Shown: in pieces, positions 1-5,236 of the stretch
Numbering within the stretch: position 1 is the stretch's first letter
How the letters are laid out: every line of letters begins with the position of its first letter
From: an uncultured Collinsella sp.
GTDB taxonomy: Bacteria > Actinomycetota > Coriobacteriia > Coriobacteriales > Coriobacteriaceae
NCBI GenBank assembly: GCA_900546455.1
Contig: URCS01000091.1
Span: 1 to 6,242, forward strand
Length of the DNA: 6,242 bases
Direction: 5' to 3'
Program-made: the position numbers and the translations under genes
Notes under the pieces: generated by a model
The model's database searches: none
The model's input: only the letters and a program-made list of their open reading frames with translations
Told to the model about the DNA's origin: nothing

Positions 1-65
1 TCAGCTGGGAGAGCGCGGGCTTTGCAAGCCTGAGGTCAGGGGTTCGATCCCCCTAACCTCCACCA
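1..65 (+). tRNA. tRNA-Ala (anticodon TGC), 5' end cut by window edge
   Basis: Alanine tRNA; the first 11 bases lie outside the window. The anticodon loop TTTGCAA carries TGC at 23-25. The T arm GGTTCGATCC is intact, and the 3' acceptor strand AACCTCC (55-61) is followed by discriminator A62 and an encoded CCA (63-65). The missing 5' strand can be read from the identical second copy at 214-289. It is separated by only four bases (TGAT) from the following tRNA-Ile, so the two are almost certainly cut from one precursor. Confidence 0.97.
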
Positions 66-69
66 TGAT

Positions 70-146
70 GGACCTGTAGCTCAGTTGGTTAGAGCGTCCG
101 GCTGATAACCGGGAGGTCACAAGTTCGAATCTTGTCAGGTCCACCA
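70..146 (+). tRNA. tRNA-Ile (anticodon GAT)
   Basis: Complete 77-base isoleucine tRNA. The acceptor arm GGACCTG (70-76) pairs with CAGGTCC (136-142), followed by A143 and encoded CCA. The anticodon loop CTGATAA has GAT at 104-106, and the T loop TTCGAAT is present. The Ala-Ile pairing is typical of rRNA spacer tRNAs, but no 16S or 23S sequence is visible here. The same gene is repeated without change at 294-370. Confidence 0.98.
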
Positions 147-157
147 CTTTCTTTCGC

Positions 158-202
158 AATAAACACCCCAGCGAGAGCCGAGTCGCCGCTGGGGTGTTTA
201 TT
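158..202 (+). terminator. Strong hairpin between the two tRNA pairs, probable intrinsic terminator
   Basis: A perfect 16-base inverted repeat (158-173 with 187-202) encloses a 13-base loop. The outer stem is A/T rich (AATAAAC...GTTTATT) and the inner stem is G/C rich, so it has terminator character on either strand. There is no separate long T run beyond the stem. It lies 11 bases after the first tRNA-Ile and 11 bases before the second tRNA-Ala. It could instead be an RNA processing stem in a read-through transcript. Confidence 0.75.
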
Positions 203-213
203 ACTGTCTCCGT

Positions 214-289
214 GGGGGTTTAGCTCAGCTGGGAGAGCGCGGGCTTTGCAAGCCTGAGGTCAGGGGTTCGATCCCCCTAACCTCCACCA
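214..289 (+). tRNA. tRNA-Ala (anticodon TGC), second copy
   Basis: Complete 76-base alanine tRNA. The acceptor GGGGGTT (214-220) pairs with AACCTCC (279-285) with one G-T wobble, followed by A286 and encoded CCA. The anticodon TGC is at 247-249. Its sequence is identical to the portion of the first copy visible at 1-65. It starts only 11 bases after the preceding hairpin, which leaves little room for a promoter of its own. Confidence 0.98.
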
Positions 290-293
290 TGAT

Positions 294-370
294 GGACCTG
301 TAGCTCAGTTGGTTAGAGCGTCCGGCTGATAACCGGGAGGTCACAAGTTCGAATCTTGTCAGGTCCACCA
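294..370 (+). tRNA. tRNA-Ile (anticodon GAT), second copy
   Basis: Complete 77-base isoleucine tRNA, identical base for base to the copy at 70-146. The anticodon GAT is at 328-330 and CCA is encoded at 368-370. It follows tRNA-Ala after the same four-base TGAT spacer and is followed within about 12 bases by a Rho-independent terminator. Confidence 0.98.
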
Positions 371-381
371 TCAAAACTGTG

Positions 382-415
382 AAGAGCCTCGAGGTATTGC
401 CTCGGGGCTTTTTTC
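382..415 (+). terminator. Rho-independent terminator after the tRNA cluster
   Basis: The stem AGCCTCGAGG (385-394) pairs with CCTCGGGGCT (400-409) across a five-base loop TATTG, with one T-G wobble. It runs straight into six T residues (409-414). A-rich bases before the stem can pair with part of the T run. This is a classic intrinsic terminator ending tRNA transcription and insulating the downstream genes. Confidence 0.9.
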
Positions 416-442
416 TTGTGTGTTATAAAACTCATTTTGGTT

Positions 443-472
443 TTGTGTGCTGTGCGAAAGATTGGGTAGTAT
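443..472 (+). promoter_or_regulatory. Candidate sigma-70-type promoter for the nuclease-family cluster
   Basis: TTGTGT (443-448) and TAGTAT (467-472) are spaced by 18 bases and lie in an AT-rich interval between the tRNA terminator and the first gene. They match the TTGACA/TATAAT consensus at 3 and 4 of 6 bases. Transcription would begin near 479, giving a leader of about 50 bases. The position is sensible but the match is modest. Confidence 0.35.
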
Positions 473-529
473 AGCAATTCAATGCGGCGAAGGCGCCGTG
501 TGTTAACCGCTACGTACCGGAGGTGTTCC

Positions 530-1030
530 ATGGTTCGTGTCGACATAGAGACCATCGTCATGGCCGCCGGTCCCGTGCCATCGCTTATCGTGCTTCGCGA
601 GCGCTGCAGCAAATCGGACTCCCCTGCGCCGCTGCGCTCCCTTTCCATCCAAACTGGTTCGTTTGAGGCTGCGGCTATTAGCCGCGGTATCGACAGCGGT
701 CGTGCCGAGCGCCCGATTGCCCATGACCTGCTGCTCGATACGCTTGATGCTCTGGATGCAAAACTCGAGCGTATTGAGATTGTCCGTGCCGAGCCTCCCG
801 TGTTCTACGCGACGGTCGTCGTTTTGGCCGACGGCAGCGAGCATAGGATCGATGCGCGTCCGAGCGACGCCATCGCCCTCGCCGTGCGCAGCAATGCCCC
901 CATGTTTGTGGAGGATGACATCATGAACCGCCTGGGGACCGTCTCTCCGGTTGCCGAGGAAATCGATGACGAGCAGGAATTTGAGAAGTTCGACGAGTTC
1001 GTCCATACGCTCTCGCCCGATGATTTTTAA
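530..1030 (+). CDS. Bifunctional nuclease family protein (BFN, DUF151)
   Basis: A 166-residue cytoplasmic protein of the BFN/DUF151 family, whose members include Thermotoga TM0160 and plant nucleases reported to act on RNA and DNA. The family hallmarks are visible: an E-A-A-A-I segment (46-50), RPIAHDLL (61-68), FYA (92-94) and the signature DARPSDAIALAVR (108-120). The last 30 or so residues are an acidic tail (DDEQEFEKFDEF) with no recognised domain. I chose the ATG at 530 because GGAGG (519-523) sits six bases before it; an in-frame ATG at 482 has no ribosome binding site and would add an arginine-rich stretch not expected in the family. Family membership is firm. Nuclease activity in this organism is inferred only, and the cellular role is not established. 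The next gene starts directly after the stop codon, which suggests an operon. Confidence 0.9.
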   Translation: MVRVDIETIVMAAGPVPSLIVLRERCSKSDSPAPLRSLSIQTGSFEAAAISRGIDSGRAERPIAHDLLLDTLDALDAKLERIEIVRAEPPVFYATVVVLADGSEHRIDARPSDAIALAVRSNAPMFVEDDIMNRLGTVSPVAEEIDDEQEFEKFDEFVHTLSPDDF

Positions 1031-1420
1031 ATGACGGGTAGCCATGAGACGGAGTTTGCACTGATGGAGCGTGGCGTCTCGGCCGAGGTCGCCGCCATTG
1101 CCCGCGAGGCCCAGATGCGCTCGGAGGCGTCCGAGGCCGCGCGCATCGCCTACGTGACGCAGGCCCGTACGCTTCGCGAGCGCCGTGCCTCCTTTATCAA
1201 GATGGTTGCCGTCTCCGCACTTGTCGCGGCAATCTCCTCGCGCCTTCGTGGTACAGTTGGTGCGCTTGGGTTTTCGATTTCGACGGGATTGGTCATCTGG
1301 GGCGTGGTCGATGCCGTGATGCTGACCAACCAGATCAAGGTACTCGATAAGCGCGCGGCCGATATGATGCGCGCCCGCGACGCCGCCGCCAGGATCGCTG
1401 CCGAGGCACAAGAGATGTAA
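1031..1420 (+). CDS. Small two-helix membrane protein of unknown function
   Basis: I do not recognise this 129-residue protein. The N-terminal half (about 13-54) is rich in Ala, Glu and Arg and looks like a long amphipathic or coiled-coil helix. Two hydrophobic segments follow (about 55-70 and 76-99), separated by the basic turn SSRLRG. A second Ala/Arg-rich helix (about 101-129) ends the protein. Positive charges around the hairpin suggest both ends face the cytoplasm. The ATG directly follows the TAA of the nuclease gene, implying translational coupling, but it has no Shine-Dalgarno. An alternative ATG at 1064 has GGAG (1051-1054) nine bases upstream and would give 118 residues, so the true start is uncertain. 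Coding potential is supported by fit to the cluster and high-GC third positions. Confidence 0.75.
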   Translation: MTGSHETEFALMERGVSAEVAAIAREAQMRSEASEAARIAYVTQARTLRERRASFIKMVAVSALVAAISSRLRGTVGALGFSISTGLVIWGVVDAVMLTNQIKVLDKRAADMMRARDAAARIAAEAQEM

Positions 1421-1450
1421 CGACGCCGGACTCGATGGGAAGGTCTAAGA

Positions 1451-1900
1451 ATGGCACAGGATATGCAGGACGCCGGAAACGTCTCCGCCGAGCTCGACGC
1501 CATGGTGTGCGACCTCATCGGGGCCTTTTTGGACGATCTCGCCGCTGGTGAGAATCCGGGCGTTGTCGTTGCGATCGAGGACGCCGCGTCCAACCGTTAT
1601 CTGGCGGCACTCGACGAGGACGGCGAAGAGGCATGCCTCGAGGCTGCCACCAACTTTATCTCCGAGCACAAGATGGGTCTTAAGGACGAGGGCCTGGGCC
1701 GCATCGCCCGTTACGCCATCGGCTACACCGGATGTGTCGAGATCGATGGCGGCTACCATGACGCCCTGCTCGTGAGTTTCTTTGAGACGACGCTCGAGAG
1801 CGGCTTTTCGGCATACGTACTGTACGAGGGTGTGGGCGCCGGCGATGGTTTTATGTGGAGCGACCCTGAACCTGCAGGCGAGGAAACCCCTCTTATCTAA
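1451..1900 (+). CDS. Acidic soluble protein of unknown function
   Basis: An unrecognised 149-residue protein. It has about 30 Asp/Glu against about 5 Lys/Arg, so it is strongly acidic, with no signal peptide and no membrane segment. The N-terminal part (about 12-32) looks helical. The middle contains RIARYAIGYTG followed by VEIDGGYHDALLVSFFE, which reads like alternating beta strands, and the end is a Pro/Glu-rich tail. The arrangement faintly recalls small alpha/beta proteins with an AIAYDGY-type strand, but that is an impression from memory, not an assignment. The ATG at 1451 follows GGGAAGG (1437-1443) with seven bases of spacing. It lies 30 bases after the membrane-protein gene on the same strand, so co-transcription is likely. 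It ends 117 bases before typA. Confidence 0.78.
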   Translation: MAQDMQDAGNVSAELDAMVCDLIGAFLDDLAAGENPGVVVAIEDAASNRYLAALDEDGEEACLEAATNFISEHKMGLKDEGLGRIARYAIGYTGCVEIDGGYHDALLVSFFETTLESGFSAYVLYEGVGAGDGFMWSDPEPAGEETPLI

Positions 1901-1942
1901 AATCGCTAAAATAAACGAGTTTTCGGTAAAAGGCTCATTATT

Positions 1943-1970
1943 CCCGCCGAGCGTTGTGTTGCTGGGCGGG
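1943..1970 (+). other. Hairpin in the typA leader
   Basis: CCCGCCGAGC (1943-1952) pairs with GCTGGGCGGG (1961-1970) with a single G-G mismatch and an eight-base loop GTTGTGTT. No T run follows on either strand, so it is not a standard terminator. It lies between the end of the acidic-protein gene (1900) and the typA ribosome binding site (2007-2012), and would form in the typA leader if transcription starts upstream of it. Confidence 0.55.
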
Positions 1971-2006
1971 TCGCATACGCGTGCCGGTTGTATATAGATA
2001 GAAGAT

Positions 2007-2012
2007 AGGGGA
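2007..2012 (+). promoter_or_regulatory. Ribosome binding site of typA
   Basis: AGGGGA lies five bases before the ATG at 2018 and fixes the typA start. An AT-rich TATATA at 1991-1996 just upstream could be a -10 element. I see no matching -35, and transcription from there would leave almost no leader, so I do not call a promoter. Confidence 0.7.
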
Positions 2013-2017
2013 ACTAC

Positions 2018-3856
2018 ATGCGCGTAGACAATCTGAGGAACATCGCCATCATCGCTCACGTCGACCATGGCAAGACGACGATGGTCGACAAGCTCCTGCG
2101 TGCCACGGACGCCTTCCGTGCCAACCAGCAGGTCGAGGACCGCGTCTTGGATTCTAACGACCAGGAGCGCGAGCGCGGCATTACGATTCTCGCCAAGAAC
2201 ATCTCTATCGAGTACAAGGACGTTAAGATCAACGTCATCGACACCCCGGGCCACGCCGACTTTGGCGGCGAGGTCGAGCGCGTGCTGCGTATGGCCGACG
2301 GCGCCCTGCTGCTGGTCGACGCTTTTGAGGGCCCCATGCCCCAGACCCGTTTCGTGCTGCGTCACGCTATCGACACCGGCCTCAAGATCATGATCGTCAT
2401 CAACAAGATCGACCGTCCGGGCGCCAACCCCGAGAAGGCCTACAACGACTGCCTGGACCTCATGGCCGACCTGGGCGCCACCGACGACCAGCTTGAGTTC
2501 GCCATGGAGCACGTGGTCTACGCCAGCGCCATGAACGGCTTTGCCCGCCTTGACCCCAACGACGGCAACATGGACATGTATCCGCTACTCGATATGATCA
2601 TCGACGACATGCCTGCGCCCGAGGTTGACGAGAACGCCCCGCTGGCCATGCAGTGCGTGACTATCGACCACTCTAACTTCGTTGGCCGCATCGGCATCGG
2701 TCGCGTGTACTCCGGCACCATCCACCAGGGCGACCAGATCCTGGTTGTCAAGAACGACGGCTCCAGCGCCACCGCTACCGTCAAGCAGCTCTTTACCTTT
2801 GACTACCTGGGCCGTACCGAGTGCCAGGAAGTCGGCGCTGGTGACATCGCCGCCGTCGTGGGCATCGACCGCACCGATATCGGCGATGTCTACACTGATC
2901 CCGAGAACCCCGTCGAGCTCGAGCCCATCGAGATCGACCCCCCGACCCTGTCCATCGTCTTTGAGGCCTCGACCTCCCCGCTCGTCGGTCGCGACGGCGA
3001 CATTGTGGGCGCCCGTCAGCTCAAGGAGCGTCTGTTCAACGAGGCCGAGAACAACGTGACCATGAAGATCGAGGAGCTCGAGGACAAGAGCGGCGTCGAG
3101 GTCTCGGGCCGCGGCATTCTGCACCTGTCCGTCCTGATGGAGTCCATGCGCCGCGAGGGCTTTGAGTTCCAGGTCGGTCGTCCCCGCGTTCTGTTTAAGA
3201 AGGACGAGAACGGCAACAAGATGGAGCCCGTCGAGCAGGCCGTCGTCGAGTGCCCGGACGAGTATTCGGGCAAGGTCGTTGAGGTCTTCGGCACCTCCGG
3301 CGGCATCATGACGAGCATGGATACCTCGGGCATCGTGACGCACCTCGAGTTTAAGATCCCGACCCGCGGCATCATGGGTCTTAAGAACCGCATCATGAAC
3401 GTCACCCACGGCGAGGGCGTGTTCTACCACACCTTCCTGGAGTACGGTCCCTATGCCGGCGAGATCGGCAACCGCCAGAACGGCGCCATGATCTCCATGA
3501 CCACCGAGAAGGCCGTTGCCTACGCTCTGGGTACGCTGCAGGAGCGCGGCCAGCTGTTCGTTGAGCCGGGCACCGAGTGCTACGAGGGCATGATCGTAGG
3601 CGAGCGCAGCAAGGCCGGCGACATGGTCGTCAACATCGCCCGTACCAAGAACCTGGGCAACCAGCGCTCCTCGACCTCCGATATCTCTGTCCAGCTGGTG
3701 CCGCCCCGCACCTTCTCGCTGGAGGAGGCGCTGGAGTACATCGCCGACGACGAGCTGGTGGAGATCACTCCCAAGAACATTCGCCTGCGCAAGCGTCTGC
3801 TCAATGCTACCGACCGCAAGAAGGCCGCCGTCCGCGCCGGTCAGGTCAACAAATAA
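2018..3856 (+). CDS. typA: Translational GTPase TypA/BipA
   Basis: Ribosome-associated GTPase of the EF-G/LepA class. In other bacteria it aids 50S subunit assembly and growth under cold or other stress. At 612 residues it is full length (E. coli BipA is about 607). All GTPase motifs are visible: G1 AHVDHGKTT (13-21), the TypA-type G2 RERGITI (51-57), G3 DTPGH (75-79), G4 NKID (129-132) and G5 SAMNG (170-174). A beta-barrel domain begins near 208 with GRIGIGRVYSG (223-233). EF-G-like domains III and V follow (about 305-480), and the TypA-specific C-terminal domain carries YEGMIVGE and DELVEITP...IRLRK (579-592). It has its own strong Shine-Dalgarno and is separated from the upstream cluster by 117 bases. 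The segment GTSGGIM (425-431), where many TypA proteins have a basic RxG, looks divergent. A clear terminator follows the gene. Confidence 0.98.
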   Translation: MRVDNLRNIAIIAHVDHGKTTMVDKLLRATDAFRANQQVEDRVLDSNDQERERGITILAKNISIEYKDVKINVIDTPGHADFGGEVERVLRMADGALLLVDAFEGPMPQTRFVLRHAIDTGLKIMIVINKIDRPGANPEKAYNDCLDLMADLGATDDQLEFAMEHVVYASAMNGFARLDPNDGNMDMYPLLDMIIDDMPAPEVDENAPLAMQCVTIDHSNFVGRIGIGRVYSGTIHQGDQILVVKNDGSSATATVKQLFTFDYLGRTECQEVGAGDIAAVVGIDRTDIGDVYTDPENPVELEPIEIDPPTLSIVFEASTSPLVGRDGDIVGARQLKERLFNEAENNVTMKIEELEDKSGVEVSGRGILHLSVLMESMRREGFEFQVGRPRVLFKKDENGNKMEPVEQAVVECPDEYSGKVVEVFGTSGGIMTSMDTSGIVTHLEFKIPTRGIMGLKNRIMNVTHGEGVFYHTFLEYGPYAGEIGNRQNGAMISMTTEKAVAYALGTLQERGQLFVEPGTECYEGMIVGERSKAGDMVVNIARTKNLGNQRSSTSDISVQLVPPRTFSLEEALEYIADDELVEITPKNIRLRKRLLNATDRKKAAVRAGQVNK

Positions 3857-3883
3857 ACGCTGAGCTTTATAGCGACTAACAAG

Positions 3884-3918
3884 AAAGGGCGCCGACCGTA
3901 ATGGTCGGCGCCCTTTTT
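3884..3918 (+). terminator. Rho-independent terminator of typA
   Basis: A perfect 14-base stem (3884-3897 with 3903-3916), G/C rich in its inner part, has a five-base loop GTAAT and ends in five T residues (3914-3918). It begins 27 bases after the typA stop. The A residues at the left foot give a TTTCTT tract on the other strand, so it may also stop transcription coming from the convergent minus-strand gene. Confidence 0.95.
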
Positions 3919-3943
3919 GTGCATAGGGACTGAGCTGGTCTGC

Positions 3944-3978
3944 ACCACCACAAAGGTGCCTGGTCCCTTTGTGGTGGT
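3944..3978. repeat. REP-like palindromic element between convergent genes
   Basis: A perfect 13-base inverted repeat, ACCACCACAAAGG (3944-3956) with CCTTTGTGGTGGT (3966-3978), has a nine-base centre TGCCTGGTC. No T run follows on either strand, so it is not a plain terminator. The core AAAGGTGCC...GGTCCC resembles the GGGGACAGGCACC-type extragenic palindromes scattered through many bacterial genomes and linked to Y1-type REP transposases. That similarity is from memory and the copy number here cannot be counted from one window. Confidence 0.6.
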
Positions 3979-3984
3979 TGGCGG

Positions 3985-5130
3985 CTAAGCGGTGGGGAGT
4001 CCTGGCGTGTTAGCCGGCTGTTGCGGCTTGACGCGGGCGTTGCGCCAGATGATTTGGATGATGTAACCGAGCATAAAGACAAAGGCCACGCCGCTGATGA
4101 AGTCACCTACGAGGGGAAGCCCCGTGAGGGCGCCTGCGATTACGCCACCAACGGCTGCCATGGCGTAGCGGTTCTGGCTGTGTCCGACCATGCGTGCAAT
4201 CGCGCACCCTGCAAAGGCATTCGACACCAGCGCGATGCCAATGACACCGCACAAGAGGGTTCCGGCAAGCGACAGACCAGCGATAGAGATAATCAGCAGT
4301 AGGACGGCGGGGACGATAGCAATCGTGCCCAGAAGACCGCTCACCCACAGGGGCATGGAGCGCTGGTGGAGCATGCCGGCGGCGCTGGCGGTCGCGCGCG
4401 GAAAGATGAGCTCGAGCAGCAGAGCGACAAAGCAGGTCGAGAGTGCCGCGGCGACGATACCGCCGATGACATCGTTAACGGTGGAAGTATCCTCGTTCTC
4501 GGTGCGGTCGATCTTGAGCGCACCGACCTCGGCTCCCGCGGCGCGCTCGGGGTCCTCGGAGACGTGCGCGTTCACGGTGCCGGTGATGTGGGCGTTCTTG
4601 CCCAGGATGAGCTTGTCGGCCCAAACCTCGACATCGCCCTTGACGGTGCCATCGATGGTCACCGTGTCGCCCGCAAGCGCTGCCGACTTGGTGGAGCCTC
4701 GCAGGGCAACCGTCTCGCCTATCGCGTAGAAACAGTTGGCGGTGCTGTCGGAATTGAGCACGACATGCTGGCCAGCGACGGTCACGCTGCCATCAACCGT
4801 GGTCTTGGCAATGTCGATGGTGCGTGCCGCCAGACGGACGGCGCCGCCCACTGTGCAGTCACGGATCGAGAGGGTATCGCCCGCGGCGATGATATCGCGG
4901 CCGATGGACACATCATCCAAGTTGAGGGCCTGACCTGCCCAGTACAGGTCACCTTCGACGCCGGACGGATTGGCGTCATTGTCGGTCGCAAGTACGTTTC
5001 CTGCGGTGTCCGTGCCGGCGAACGACGCCGTGGGAAGCACGGTGATCGCCAGCGCGATGAGCGCGAATAGGATGGTGATGCGGCCCCATGCTTTACGGCG
5101 CTGGGTCAACGGGAGTTGATTGCAGGGCAT
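3985..5130 (-). CDS. Exported, membrane-anchored bactofilin-like beta-helix protein
   Basis: A 381-residue predicted envelope protein. Residues 1-38 form a signal peptide: basic QRRK (10-13), hydrophobic core 18-32 and a likely cut after SFA (36-38). Residues about 57-190 contain short repeats of roughly 18-20 residues with Gly-Asp and Thr/Val-Asp turns (GRDIIAAGD, DGSVTVAG, GDTVTIDGTV, GDVEVWADKL). This pattern fits the right-handed beta-helix of the bactofilin/polymer-forming family (PF04519 type). After a charged linker (191-218) come four or five membrane helices (about 221-243, 261-284, 286-312, 323-341, 344-362) and a Pro-rich cytoplasmic tail. Cys92 and Cys133 sit in the helix domain and could form a disulfide. 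I chose the ATG at 5130 because CGAAGGA lies six bases upstream; an upstream TTG at 5178 lacks such a site. Fold and topology are inferred from pattern, and the function is unknown. Confidence 0.85.
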   Translation of the reverse strand: MPCNQLPLTQRRKAWGRITILFALIALAITVLPTASFAGTDTAGNVLATDNDANPSGVEGDLYWAGQALNLDDVSIGRDIIAAGDTLSIRDCTVGGAVRLAARTIDIAKTTVDGSVTVAGQHVVLNSDSTANCFYAIGETVALRGSTKSAALAGDTVTIDGTVKGDVEVWADKLILGKNAHITGTVNAHVSEDPERAAGAEVGALKIDRTENEDTSTVNDVIGGIVAAALSTCFVALLLELIFPRATASAAGMLHQRSMPLWVSGLLGTIAIVPAVLLLIISIAGLSLAGTLLCGVIGIALVSNAFAGCAIARMVGHSQNRYAMAAVGGVIAGALTGLPLVGDFISGVAFVFMLGYIIQIIWRNARVKPQQPANTPGLPTA

Positions 5131-5142
5131 AGTGAATCCTTC

Positions 5143-5167
5143 GTTAGATACTCGGCATATACCTAAC
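5143..5167 (-). promoter_or_regulatory. Imperfect inverted repeat upstream of the beta-helix gene, possible operator
   Basis: On the minus strand GTTAGGTA and TATCTAAC flank a nine-base centre, with seven of eight positions pairing. It sits just before the ribosome binding site (5137-5143). TATATG and TATCTA within it could be -10 elements, but neither has a good -35 at the right distance. It may be a repressor site overlapping a promoter or a weak RNA hairpin. Confidence 0.3.
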
Positions 5168-5236
5168 AGGGTACCCAACGCGTGGGCGCTCTAAAAGAAC
5201 CTCTCGGTTGCATTTCGAAGGATGAGCCCGCGCTAC

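Larger units (their letters stand above)
1..370 (+). repeat. Direct repeat of the tRNA-Ala/tRNA-Ile pair, 224-base period
   Basis: Bases 1-146 are identical to 225-370 over their full visible length, with an offset of 224 bases. Identity stops right after the CCA of each tRNA-Ile (CTTTC after the first copy, TCAAA after the second). The left boundary of the repeat lies outside the window, so there may be more copies upstream. Confidence 0.95.

Noticed and set aside
482..529. Upstream ATG extending the nuclease-family protein by 16 residues
   Set aside because: There is no ribosome binding site before 482, and the added MRRRRR stretch is not family-like. GGAGG sits correctly for the ATG at 530.
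313..648. Minus-strand 111-codon frame ending in DKIRTCDLPVISRTL
   Set aside because: Its C-terminal part is the antisense translation of the tRNA-Ile gene, a well-known false annotation, and the rest is antisense to the nuclease gene and its promoter region.
503..1411. Minus-strand 302-codon frame
   Set aside because: It is antisense to the nuclease and membrane-protein genes. Its composition is typical of a high-GC shadow frame and no family is recognisable.
1445..2512. Minus-strand 355-codon frame
   Set aside because: It overlaps both the acidic-protein gene and the conserved GTPase domain of typA, and it crosses the intergenic leader. This is a shadow of real coding sequence.
2585..3430. 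Minus-strand 281-codon frame inside typA
   Set aside because: It lies wholly within the strongly conserved typA gene on the opposite strand, with low-complexity shadow-type protein.
5131..5178. TTG start extending the beta-helix protein by 16 residues
   Set aside because: There is no Shine-Dalgarno before it, the extension would place residues ahead of a normal signal peptide, and CGAAGGA is correctly spaced for ATG 5130.
5198..5209. Hairpin AACC-TCTC-GGTT followed on the minus strand by CTTTT, as terminator of the channel gene
   Set aside because: The stem is only four base pairs, too weak to call. Read-through into the beta-helix gene remains possible.
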